DNA of 12,677 nt. Source: Caulobacteraceae bacterium (lineage in GTDB: Bacteria; Pseudomonadota; Alphaproteobacteria; Caulobacterales; Caulobacteraceae). Positions 1 through 5,863 of the stretch are shown here, piece after piece (positions within the stretch are counted from its first letter, which is position 1; each line of letters begins with the position of its first letter). The notes beneath the pieces were generated by a model. The model was not told the DNA's origin, ran no database searches, and worked only from the letters and a program-made list of their open reading frames with translations. The DNA lies in NCBI GenBank assembly GCA_028291305.1, contig JAQGII010000154.1, forward strand, positions 1 through 12,677, in the 5' to 3' direction. The translations under genes were made by a program, and so were the position numbers.

Positions 1-1
1 C

Positions 2-421
2 GGGCTGCGGCCGCGCCTGCGCCAGTGCGACGGCATGCCGGCGGGCGACGGGCCGGCGAGCCTGATCCTGGCCAATCCGCCCTATCTCGGCGGCTCCGGC
101 AGGACCTACAGCGACGGGGGCGGGCCGCTGGGGGCGCAGCTGTCCCTGGCCTGGACCCGCCAGGCCCTCGCCCGGCTGGCGCCCGGCGGGCGGCTGCTGC
201 TCTACACCGGCGCGGCCATCCTGCGCGGGCGCGACCCGCTGCAGGCGGCCCTGCGCCAGATCGCCGGCGAGGCCGGCTGTCCGCTGCGCTACGAGGAGCT
301 CGATCCGGACGTCTTCCCGTCCACCCTGCTGCACCGGGGCTACTGGGGCGTGGAGCGCATCGCCGCGGTCGGGGCCGTCATGGACAAGCCGGCCGACGCG
401 CGGAACCTCGCGCAAGCTTGA
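2..421 (+). CDS. SAM-dependent methyltransferase, C-terminal part (5' end outside window)
   Basis: The reading frame is already open at the first base, so only the last 139 residues are visible. They hold the sequence LILANPPY (residues 21-28 of this fragment). NPPY is the catalytic motif IV of class I methyltransferases that modify exocyclic amino or amide nitrogens (adenine-N6, glutamine-N5, as in HemK/PrmC). It is followed by a LAPGGRLLLYTG strand typical of the later Rossmann beta strands, and the C-terminus has the YW-G-V-E-RI end seen in such enzymes. The substrate cannot be told from this part: DNA, rRNA and release-factor targets all remain possible. The next gene starts 13 bp after the stop on the same strand, which suggests co-transcription. 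An ATG at 35 lies inside the fold and is not a credible start. Confidence 0.8.
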   Translation, partial: GLRPRLRQCDGMPAGDGPASLILANPPYLGGSGRTYSDGGGPLGAQLSLAWTRQALARLAPGGRLLLYTGAAILRGRDPLQAALRQIAGEAGCPLRYEELDPDVFPSTLLHRGYWGVERIAAVGAVMDKPADARNLAQA

Positions 422-434
422 ACGTAATTCCACA

Positions 435-1457
435 GTGGACCCCACCCCTTTTCCAGACAGCCTCGCCGGCTCCGACTACGCCCCGGACGCCAGGGCGTCC
501 GCCGCATCGCCGCCGCCGCGGCGGCCGGGACGCGGCGCCTGGCTGTCCGACTTCCGCTTCTCCGGCGGCCGGGTGCAGGTGTTCGACACCGGCGCCGACC
601 TCAAGCTCGACCGCACCCTGATCGGCGAGGCCCTGGTCTGGCTCGGCTATCATGCGGCGGTGCGGCTGCGCGCCTGGTGGATGGCCGTGGCCCGGCCGGA
701 CGCGCCGCGCATCTGGTTCACCCCCCACCGGCCCCGCCCCTGGTACCTGGTCTGGTCGGCGCTGGCCTGGAGCGGCCTGCGGATCGCCGCCACGCCGCAG
801 GAGGCCGACGCCAGCTTCGCCTTCGAGGACGCCACCTGGGCGACGGCGGCGACGCCGGCGCCCGGCCATCCCGCCTTCAACTTCGACTGTCCCGACATCT
901 CCAAGACCCGCGTGGCGGAGGTGTTCGAGGAGGTGTTCGGCTATCCCCTGGCGGTGGACCCGACCCGCTGGGAGGGGCCCGCCGTGGAGAAGGCGGAGCT
1001 GAACGGCGCCCACGACGGCCGCATCGTGACCTGCCCCGTGGCGCGCCGCCTGCCCGACCGCCACTACCAGCGGCTAATCGACACCAGCGACGGACGCTTC
1101 ACCTACGATCTGCGCACCCCCTGCATCGGCGGCCGGCCGGTGGCGGTGTGGGTCAAGCGCAAGCCCGACGACACCCGCTTCTCCATCCACAACCTGGCGG
1201 TGACGCTGCGCCGGCCGGAGGATGTCTTCAGCCCGGCGGAGCTGGAGCAGCTGGGGTGGTTCCTGGCCGCCATGCGGATCGACTGGGCCGGACTGGACGT
1301 GCTGCGCGACCGCAACGACGGCCGCATCTACATCGTCGACGTCAACAAGACCGACGTCGGCCCGATCATCGCCCTGCCGTGGCGCGACAAGATCCGCTCG
1401 ACGAGGATCCTGGCGCGGGCGTTCGAGGCGCTGGTCGCGGGACGGGCCGATGCCTGA
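435..1457 (+). CDS. ATP-grasp-like protein of unknown function
   Basis: A 340-residue protein with a GTG start and no clear Shine-Dalgarno; the first 35 residues are Pro/Ala/Arg-rich and may be disordered, so the true start could lie downstream. I do not recognise a named family. The C-terminal half looks like an ATP-grasp fold: KTRVAEVFEEVFG (157-169), a VEKAELNGAHDGRIV stretch (184-198) where K186 would contact ATP phosphates, and RDRNDGRIYIVDVNKTD (291-307), where D302 and N304 match the usual metal-binding D/E-x-N near the end of ATP-grasp domains. Such enzymes make carboxylate-amine or similar ligations through an acyl phosphate. No signal peptide or membrane segment is evident. It sits between a methyltransferase and a TVP38-type membrane protein, overlapping the latter by 8 bp. 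That hints at a shared envelope or small-molecule role, but the substrate is unknown. Confidence 0.8.
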   Translation: MDPTPFPDSLAGSDYAPDARASAASPPPRRPGRGAWLSDFRFSGGRVQVFDTGADLKLDRTLIGEALVWLGYHAAVRLRAWWMAVARPDAPRIWFTPHRPRPWYLVWSALAWSGLRIAATPQEADASFAFEDATWATAATPAPGHPAFNFDCPDISKTRVAEVFEEVFGYPLAVDPTRWEGPAVEKAELNGAHDGRIVTCPVARRLPDRHYQRLIDTSDGRFTYDLRTPCIGGRPVAVWVKRKPDDTRFSIHNLAVTLRRPEDVFSPAELEQLGWFLAAMRIDWAGLDVLRDRNDGRIYIVDVNKTDVGPIIALPWRDKIRSTRILARAFEALVAGRADA

Positions 1458-2187
1458 GCCCATGCCCACGCCCCGGGAAGGTCCGCGGCGCCGCTGGATG
1501 CCGGCCGCCGCCCTGGTCGCCCTGAGCCTGGCCGTCGCCACCCTTTGGCTGGCGGGCGGCGTCCGACCCCACACCCTGGACCTGCTGCGCCTGCACGCCG
1601 CCGGGTGGCGCGCCTTCAGCCACATGCATCCGGCGGCGGGGGCCGCCATCTTCGTCGCCGCCTACGCCGCGGCGCTGGTCGTGCTGCTGCCGGTCGCCCT
1701 GGCGATGACGGCGGCGAGCGGTTTCCTGTTCGGACCCCTGCTCGGCGCCGCCGCGTCCATGGCCGGCGCGACCCTGGGGGCCGCGCTCGCCTATGGCCTG
1801 GCGCACACGGTGGTCGGCCGGGCGCAGGCTCGCCCCGCCCGGCGCGCCGACCGGCTCGACGCCCTGCTGGCGGGCATGAAGGCCGACGCCTTCCGCTACG
1901 TGCTGTCGCTGCGGCTGATGCCGCTGACCCCGTTCACCCTGGTCAGCATCGCCGCGGGCCTGGCCAGAGCGCCCCTGGGCCCCTTCCTGCTGGGCACCCT
2001 GCTGGGGGTCCTGCCGGAAAGCCTCGTCTACGCCGCCGTCGGCGCCGGCCTCGGCGACAGTGTGCTGCGGGAACCCACCCTGACGATGGCCGCTTTCGCC
2101 AGGCCGGGGCTGCTGTGGCCCCTGGCTGCATTGGCGGCGCTGGTCCTGGCGTGGCGGCTGGCGCGCCCGGCCGCCAAGCGCCCGTGA
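1450..2187 (+). CDS. TVP38/TMEM64 (SNARE-associated/DedA-like) membrane protein
   Basis: A 245-residue integral membrane protein. Hydrophobic segments lie at about 18-36, 65-88, 92-118, 175-200 and 220-238. The family signatures are present: a re-entrant-loop type sequence SGFLFGPLLG (90-99) and RLMPLTPFTLVSIAAGL (155-171), which carries the conserved R-x-x-P-x-x-P pattern. DedA/TVP38 proteins sit in the inner membrane; several are proposed lipid scramblases or proton-dependent transporters. The ATG at 1450 overlaps the upstream stop (ATGCCTGA), which fits translational coupling; a second in-frame ATG at 1462 is the alternative start. The frame is open further upstream but runs through the ATP-grasp gene, so that extension is not real. 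The precise substrate cannot be read from the sequence. Confidence 0.9.
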   Translation: MPEPMPTPREGPRRRWMPAAALVALSLAVATLWLAGGVRPHTLDLLRLHAAGWRAFSHMHPAAGAAIFVAAYAAALVVLLPVALAMTAASGFLFGPLLGAAASMAGATLGAALAYGLAHTVVGRAQARPARRADRLDALLAGMKADAFRYVLSLRLMPLTPFTLVSIAAGLARAPLGPFLLGTLLGVLPESLVYAAVGAGLGDSVLREPTLTMAAFARPGLLWPLAALAALVLAWRLARPAAKRP

Positions 2188-2218
2188 CGCCGCCGACCCG
2201 GGGAGCGGGGGGTTGCCG

Positions 2219-2677
2219 ATGGCCGCGCGTCTGAAGGTGTTCACCTGGTCCGACGGATTCCACCGCTACACGGTGGCGACCTCCTCGCGCGCCAAGGCGC
2301 TGGCGGCGTGGGGCTTCCACCGCGACCTGTTCCAGACCGGCGACGCCCAGGAGGTCACGTCCGGCGACGACCACGACCAGGCCCTGGCCCATCCCGGCGT
2401 GTCGGTGGAGCGCGGCCTGTCGATCGACGCCGGCATGGTCGCGCTGAAGACCGCCGCCAGGCCCAGGCCCGGCCCCAGCGCCGCCGACCGGGAGCGGGTC
2501 GGCCGCCTGGAGGCGCAGTTGAAGGCCGCCGAGCAGGACCATGACGACGCCCGCGCCGACCTCGAGCGCCGCATCGGGGCCCTGCAGGCCGAGGCCGAGC
2601 GGCTGGAGGCGGAGTTCGGGCGCCGGCGCGCGGACCTGGCCGCAGAGCTGGACCAGGCCAGGCGCAGATTGCGCTGA
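2219..2677 (+). CDS. Small coiled-coil protein (TolA-annotated alphaproteobacterial type)
   Basis: A 152-residue protein. The ATG at 2219 is preferred over a TTG at 2213 because a G-rich Shine-Dalgarno-like run (2201-2212) sits just upstream. Residues 1-75 form a compact domain that opens MAARLKVFTWSDGFHRYTVA and contains the pattern KALAAWGFHRDLFQTGDA. This resembles short alphaproteobacterial proteins often auto-annotated as cell envelope biogenesis protein TolA; that resemblance is from memory and the name is probably wrong functionally, since no TonB/TolA C-terminal domain or membrane anchor is present. A Pro-rich linker (81-87) leads to a highly charged predicted coiled coil (about 88-152), rich in E/R/A heptads. 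It lies 31 bp after the TVP38 gene and 123 bp before a ParA-type ATPase, for which it could be a partner. Confidence 0.75.
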   Translation: MAARLKVFTWSDGFHRYTVATSSRAKALAAWGFHRDLFQTGDAQEVTSGDDHDQALAHPGVSVERGLSIDAGMVALKTAARPRPGPSAADRERVGRLEAQLKAAEQDHDDARADLERRIGALQAEAERLEAEFGRRRADLAAELDQARRRLR

Positions 2678-2800
2678 GGCGGCCGCGACGGCGCGGGATT
2701 GGGCGGCAAGGCCGAGATCGGACCCCGGATGCCGCGTGGCGGTGGCAATCGCGCGTCGTTCGGGCCAATCATAGGCTGGACGACAAGCCGGAGGGGGCCC

Positions 2801-3457
2801 ATGCCGACGATCGCTTTCGTGAGTTCCAAGGGCGGGGTGGGCAAGACCACCTCCGCCCTGCTGCTGGCGCTGGGCCTGGCCGAGCGCGGCCACAGCGTGG
2901 CCCTGGTGGATTCCGATCCCAACCTGCCGCTGAAGGCCTGGGGGCAGCTGCCGGGCAGGCCCGACAGGATCAAGCTGTTCCACGCCCCGAACTTCCAGGA
3001 CCTGCCGGGCGAACTGCGCGGCGCCAAGGCGGCGGCCGACTGGGTGGTGATCGACACGGAAGGCGGCGCCCCGCGCATGGGCGGCCTGGCCATCGCCAAC
3101 GCCGACCTGGTGATCACGCCGCTGGCGGCCTCGCAACTGGACGCGCGCGAGGCGATCAAGGTGGCCGGGCAGGTGGCCGAGGTGTCCAAGCGCGAGCAGC
3201 GGACGATCCCGCTGGTCTGCCTGTTCGCCCGCACGCCGTCGGGTGTGCGGCGCTCGTTCCACGAGGTGCGGACGATCCTGGACGAGGCGGGCATAGCGTC
3301 GCTGGCCATCGCGCTCAGCGACAAGGAGGCGTTCCGCGCCCTGTTCTTCCGCGGCGGCGCGTTGGGCGCGCTGAACCGGCGCCAGGTGTCCGGCGTCACG
3401 GCGGCCAAGGCCCTGGTGGAGGACTTCACCGAGGAGGTCAGCGCGTTGCTGAGGTGA
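2801..3457 (+). CDS. ParA/MinD-family ATPase (orphan, VirC1-like)
   Basis: A 218-residue protein starting at the ATG at 2801, which has a strong GGAGGGGG ribosome site (2789-2797). The deviant Walker A motif KGGVGKTT (10-17), with the signature lysine K10, defines the ParA/MinD family. The A' motif ALVDSDP (34-40) and Walker B VVIDTEG (82-88) follow. These ATPases form ATP-dependent dimers that bind DNA or membrane and position cargo such as plasmids, chromosomes, chemoreceptor clusters or carboxysomes. It is short, lacks the N-terminal helix-turn-helix of long plasmid ParAs, and has no ParB gene or parS-like cluster nearby, so it is unlikely to be the chromosomal segregation ATPase. The only neighbour that could be a partner is the coiled-coil protein upstream. 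The frame extends upstream to 2699 but without a ribosome site. Confidence 0.9.
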   Translation: MPTIAFVSSKGGVGKTTSALLLALGLAERGHSVALVDSDPNLPLKAWGQLPGRPDRIKLFHAPNFQDLPGELRGAKAAADWVVIDTEGGAPRMGGLAIANADLVITPLAASQLDAREAIKVAGQVAEVSKREQRTIPLVCLFARTPSGVRRSFHEVRTILDEAGIASLAIALSDKEAFRALFFRGGALGALNRRQVSGVTAAKALVEDFTEEVSALLR

Positions 3458-3461
3458 ATGC

Positions 3462-3477
3462 CCCGCCTTGAGGCGGG
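3462..3477. terminator. Hairpin between convergent genes, possible bidirectional terminator
   Basis: CCCGCC-TTGA-GGCGGG forms a 6-bp GC stem with a 4-base loop. It sits 4 bp after the ParA-like stop and 3 bp before the stop of the Crp/Fnr-type gene on the other strand. There is no T-tract on either side, so it is at best a weak terminator or a 3'-end-protecting hairpin. Confidence 0.45.
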
Positions 3478-3480
3478 CGA

Positions 3481-4182
3481 TCAGGCGTGCGGCGCTCCGG
3501 CGAGGCGGGTGAAGGCCTCGTGGTTGACGGCGTAGCATTCGCAGGCGCGCCGCTCGAGCCCGGCCCGGTCGATAATCTCGATGCGCCCGCGCACATAGCG
3601 GATCAGCTCGGCGGTCTTGAGCTCGGCGGCGGCGGCGCTGACCGTGGTCCGCTGCACGCCCACCATGATGGCCAGGTATTCCTGGGTCAGGGGCACCAGA
3701 TGGTTGCCGACGCGGTCGTCGGTGATCAGCAGCCATCGCGCCAGGCGCGCCGCCACATTGTGCAGGGCGTTGCAGGCCACCGACTGCTCGGCCTGGGACG
3801 CGTTGGACTGGGCGAAGCGCAGGACCAGCATCATCAGCGTCGGGCTCACCGAGACGCGGTTGCGCAGGACCGCGGCGGGAATGCCGATGGCCGAGCCCCC
3901 GATCTGGGCGAAGATGCTGCTGGGCGCGGGCTGCTGCGCCAGCGCGGGCAGCAGTCCCACGGCGCTCTCGAAGCCGACCGTCGCCGTTTCCACGCTGCGC
4001 CCGTCGCGCATGCAGGTGACGATGGACAGGACGGCGGTGCTGGGGAAGTGGATCACGTCGACCGGGTCGCCCGCCGCATACAAAACCTGCGCCGTAGGCA
4101 AGCTGAGTTCGCGCATCGATGGACTGATGGCCGCCAGATCGTCCGCCGCCAGGGCGCGCAAAAGGTAATTCCTAAAAATCAC
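3481..4182 (-). CDS. Crp/Fnr-family transcriptional regulator
   Basis: A 233-residue protein with a GTG start at 4182. The N-terminus (NYLLRAL) fits the usual RLLxAL opening of this subfamily, so GTG is preferred over an in-frame TTG at 4161 that has an AGGA upstream. Residues about 20-110 form a cyclic-nucleotide-binding-like beta roll (VIHFPSTAVLSIV), followed by a long dimer helix (about 115-140) and a Crp-type winged helix-turn-helix, LTQEYLAIMVGVQRTTVSAA (165-184). The canonical CRP phosphate-binding arginine (RSA motif) is not visible after GFESAVGLLP, and there is no N-terminal Fnr-type cysteine cluster, so cAMP and oxygen sensing are both unproven. The protein is transcribed leftward out of an AT-rich island full of palindromes, and it ends 23 bp from the convergent ParA-like gene. 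Confidence 0.9.
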   Translation of the reverse strand: MIFRNYLLRALAADDLAAISPSMRELSLPTAQVLYAAGDPVDVIHFPSTAVLSIVTCMRDGRSVETATVGFESAVGLLPALAQQPAPSSIFAQIGGSAIGIPAAVLRNRVSVSPTLMMLVLRFAQSNASQAEQSVACNALHNVAARLARWLLITDDRVGNHLVPLTQEYLAIMVGVQRTTVSAAAAELKTAELIRYVRGRIEIIDRAGLERRACECYAVNHEAFTRLAGAPHA

Positions 4183-4273
4183 GGGCTGGTCGCCGCTCCG
4201 AAATTTCGAAAATGGTCAGTGCGTATAAACTCAATACCTACATGATGGCGATAACCCTGTTTTTTATTATATC

Positions 4274-4285
4274 TATTCCGGAATA
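4274..4285. promoter_or_regulatory. 12-bp palindrome, candidate operator of the Crp/Fnr-type gene
   Basis: TATTCCGGAATA is perfectly self-complementary and lies immediately upstream of a minus-strand TATAAT (4266-4271), where the -35/-10 spacer of the Crp/Fnr-type gene would be. The half-site TATTCCG recurs at 4339-4345. Which regulator binds is unknown; autoregulation is one possibility. Confidence 0.35.
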
Positions 4286-4392
4286 CGACTTATTGCGATA
4301 AAATAATTCGCATAATGTCATGTATTTATCGCCATCGATATTCCGCAACTTCTTGTTCTTAAATCGACATAGAGAGTCGCGAATACGACTTA
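4281..4392 (+). repeat. Pair of 12-bp direct repeats exactly 100 bp apart
   Basis: GAATACGACTTA occurs at 4281-4292 and again at 4381-4392. The first copy overlaps the 3' half of the TATTCCGGAATA palindrome. Both copies lie inside the AT-rich island and have the same orientation. Confidence 0.6.
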
Positions 4393-4500
4393 CCGATTTT
4401 CCGCCGCGGTCTATGATGGCCTGCTCGCGGCGTGGGGACCGCTCAAGCCCGCAGAGGACCGGTCAAGGTTCCGCTTCGACTCCGTCAGAGGAGATCCGAG

Positions 4501-4818
4501 ATGGACGATTGCGTGGATTTTCTGGCTCGCGCCGCACAATGCCGGCGGCTGGCCTTCGGCCTGGTCGACGAACCCACCGTTCAGGTGCTGCGCGACCTTG
4601 CCAAGGAACTGGAGGATCGGGCCGCCCGGACGGTTACGGGGCCCCTTGCCGGCGTGGAATCGTCCGAGGAGGGCGGCGCCACCCACCGCTACGCCGTCTT
4701 CCGGGTCGATGGGGGCTGGCTGGTGAGCCGCAACGGCGACCGGATGGCGGTGCGCGCCACGCTGGCGGACGCCCGCTCCGAAGCGGCGCGACTGGCGCGC
4801 TTCGACACCTGGCCCTGA
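4501..4818 (+). CDS. Small DUF2188-like protein with N-terminal alpha-helical segment
   Basis: A 105-residue protein. The ATG at 4501 is chosen because AGAGGAGA (4487-4494) lies 6 bp upstream; the frame stays open to 4432 without a ribosome site. Residues 1-45 (FLARAAQCRRLAFGLVDEPT, then a helix ending in ELEDRAAR) match a helix motif common at the start of short rhizobial and caulobacterial hypotheticals. Residues 64-102 (YAVFRVDGGWLVSRNGDRMA, then a helix starting TLADARSEA) resemble DUF2188: a beta hairpin with GGW followed by a helix. No enzymatic motif, signal peptide or membrane span is visible. It is bracketed by AT-rich islands and is probably transcribed alone. Function is unknown; homologues of both halves are often stress-associated, but that is only a loose association. 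Confidence 0.75.
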   Translation: MDDCVDFLARAAQCRRLAFGLVDEPTVQVLRDLAKELEDRAARTVTGPLAGVESSEEGGATHRYAVFRVDGGWLVSRNGDRMAVRATLADARSEAARLARFDTWP

Positions 4819-5102
4819 CCTTCGAGGCGCCAATGCAGCATTCGTTGCGCGGCAGGATTATATTTCAAATCTTCTTGAATTTCCTCAATAAAAGTCCATC
4901 GTTTCTTCAAACCCTATATTTCACTATATTTTGGAAATTTTATGACAACCAATCGACTTGGCGCGGCGACGCGGGACCGGACCGATGCGGCCGAGCGGTC
5001 CGCCTGCGCCTGTGCGACACAGGCCGCCCCCACGGTTGGGGAGCGGCCCTCGGCGGCGGCGTCGATATCGACGACAGCCGCCGCGTGAAACGCCTGGGAG
5101 AC
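4819..5102 (+). promoter_or_regulatory. Second AT-rich island and leader upstream of the tiny-gene cluster
   Basis: Bases about 4855-4945 are AT-rich and should contain the promoter of the downstream genes. They hold an interrupted palindrome TTCAA-N6-TTGAA (4864-4879) and two copies of CTATATT exactly 10 bp apart (4914-4920, 4924-4930), one of which may serve as a -10. The stretch from 4945 to 5102 is GC-rich again and carries no convincing gene. A 48-codon ATG frame (4942-5088) of low-complexity Ala/Thr/Arg composition is open there, without a ribosome site. Confidence 0.5.
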
Positions 5103-5348
5103 ATGCTGAAGTCGTTGCGATCCTCGTGGATTCCCGAAGCGGAGGTCAGGGCCGAAGCCTGGGCCCTGGGCGGACGACATCGCGGCGAAGTGGTGGCCGG
5201 AGCCCGCTCGGAGCTGACCGCCCCCGGCATCTCCGTCCGCCGCGCCATCCTGCTCAGGGCGGTGATCCGCCGGCGCGCGGACGAGCGTCCCTGCACCTAC
5301 GGCCCCAACGCCGTAGCCAAAAGAAACGACGAGGAAACGGATCGATGA
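5103..5348 (+). CDS. Small conserved-type hypothetical protein (first of three tiny genes)
   Basis: An 81-residue protein of unknown function. The central stretch EAWALGGRHRGEVVAGARSE followed by LTAPGISVRRAILLRAVIRR (about residues 16-55) is a pattern I associate with short alphaproteobacterial hypotheticals: GxRHxG, then a basic helix. The start is uncertain. ATG 5103 has GGGAG only 2 bp upstream, while an in-frame GTG at 5085 gives six more residues, and the coding-like third-position bias continues upstream of both. The stop overlaps the next gene's start by 4 bp (ATGA), which indicates translational coupling. The high Arg content suggests nucleic-acid contact, but no named DNA-binding motif is visible. 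Confidence 0.6.
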   Translation: MLKSLRSSWIPEAEVRAEAWALGGRHRGEVVAGARSELTAPGISVRRAILLRAVIRRRADERPCTYGPNAVAKRNDEETDR

Positions 5349-5527
5349 CCGAGGAAGAGGCCAAACGTCTGCGGTACGAGAACGCCTACCTTAAGAACCG
5401 CTGCACCCAGCTCGAGACGAGCATCACGGACCTGGACGCCCAGCTCGCCCGGGCGAGCCAAAGGGAAGAGCGATCCGAAGGCAAGCGCGGCCGCTGGCAC
5501 CTCAACCTGATGTCCGGCGGCCAATAA
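5345..5527 (+). CDS. Tiny coiled-coil hypothetical protein
   Basis: A 60-residue protein whose ATG overlaps the previous stop by 4 bp; GAGGAAA (about 5331-5337) provides a ribosome site. Residues 2-47 are charged and heptad-like (TEEEAKRLRYENAYLKNRCT, then QLETSITDLDAQLARA), which predicts a coiled coil of the kind that dimerises or binds a partner protein. One cysteine (C19) sits mid-helix. The tail is short and ends LNLMSGGQ. It has no membrane segment or catalytic motif. Similar short proteins beginning TEEEAxRLRxENAYLK occur in other alphaproteobacteria as I recall, usually unnamed. The third tiny gene starts 1 bp after its stop. Confidence 0.7.
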   Translation: MTEEEAKRLRYENAYLKNRCTQLETSITDLDAQLARASQREERSEGKRGRWHLNLMSGGQ

Positions 5528-5528
5528 G

Positions 5529-5729
5529 ATGGCCCTGTCCGCCGGCCAGTTCCTGGCGTTGAGCAACCTTGCACGCAAACAGGCCGGCGAGGACGTCGAT
5601 TGGATCAACATCTCCGACGCCAGGGCGCTGACCGAACTGGGATTCGCGGAGCGCAACCGCGAAGGCTGGAAGATCACGCCGGAGGGCGCGGCCCTGCTGG
5701 CCGAGCGCGCCGCCGCGGACCCGGTCTAG
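5529..5729 (+). CDS. Tiny winged-helix-like hypothetical protein
   Basis: A 66-residue protein with ATG one base after the preceding TAA; the GGCGG at 5517-5521 is a modest ribosome site. The sequence runs helix (FLALSNLARKQAGEDVDW), helix (ISDARALTELGFAERN), then a beta-like REGWKITPEGAALLAE. This order resembles the C-terminal half of a small winged helix, where a recognition helix is followed by a wing ending in the xWxxTxxGxxxL pattern. Whether it binds DNA or protein is unknown. It completes a three-gene unit with the two genes before it, so the products may act together. A palindromic repeat begins 29 bp after the stop. Confidence 0.65.
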   Translation: MALSAGQFLALSNLARKQAGEDVDWINISDARALTELGFAERNREGWKITPEGAALLAERAAADPV

Positions 5730-5757
5730 CGCCAGTCGGCTCCGACCTCTCCCCATA

Positions 5758-5799
5758 CGTCATTCCACGGACGTCCGAAGGACGTACCGGGGGATGACG
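5758..5799. repeat. Dispersed palindromic intergenic repeat, full copy
   Basis: A 42-bp element bounded by inverted ends CGTCATTCC and GGGATGACG, enclosing a perfect stem-loop ACGTCC-GAA-GGACGT (5771-5785). The first 26 bp recur in inverted orientation at 7948-7973 with one mismatch. It lies 3' of the tiny-gene cluster, between convergent genes, as REP/BIME-type elements often do, and may act as an mRNA 3' hairpin. Confidence 0.75.
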
Positions 5800-5863
5800 G
5801 TAAGGGGAACGAGCGGCTGCGCGAAAACCCGCCAGCGACGCCTTCAGCCGACCGGATGGCCTG

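Larger units (their letters stand above)
4183..4500. promoter_or_regulatory. AT-rich divergent intergenic region with palindromes and repeats
   Basis: No gene is seen in these 318 bp between the leftward Crp/Fnr gene and the rightward DUF2188-like gene. Bases about 4199-4400 are strikingly AT-rich against the GC-rich surroundings. Visible structure: a perfect 10-bp palindrome CGAAATTTCG (4199-4208); a minus-strand TATAAT (+ bases 4266-4271) as a candidate -10 for the Crp/Fnr gene; a perfect 12-bp palindrome TATTCCGGAATA (4274-4285) just upstream of that -10; an 11-bp inverted repeat GATGGCGATAA (4244-4254) and TTATCGCCATC (4326-4336); and a 12-bp direct repeat GAATACGACTTA at 4281 and 4381. 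From about 4405 the composition returns to GC-rich leader sequence ending in the AGAGGAGA ribosome site (4487-4494) of the next gene. Confidence 0.7.

Noticed and set aside
378..1064. A 228-codon minus-strand frame opposite the ATP-grasp-like gene
   Set aside because: The plus-strand product has structured motifs and coupling to its neighbours; the antisense product is Gly/Arg/His-rich without a fold signature.
1943..3736. A 597-codon open frame on the minus strand across the TVP38, coiled-coil and ParA genes
   Set aside because: It is antisense to three well-supported genes, has low-complexity Arg/Gly/Ala composition with no domain, and long empty frames are expected at this GC content.
4183..5100. 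Recent insertion of a mobile element as the source of the AT-rich islands
   Set aside because: No transposase, terminal inverted repeats or target duplications are visible, and the gene between the islands has normal GC-rich codon use.
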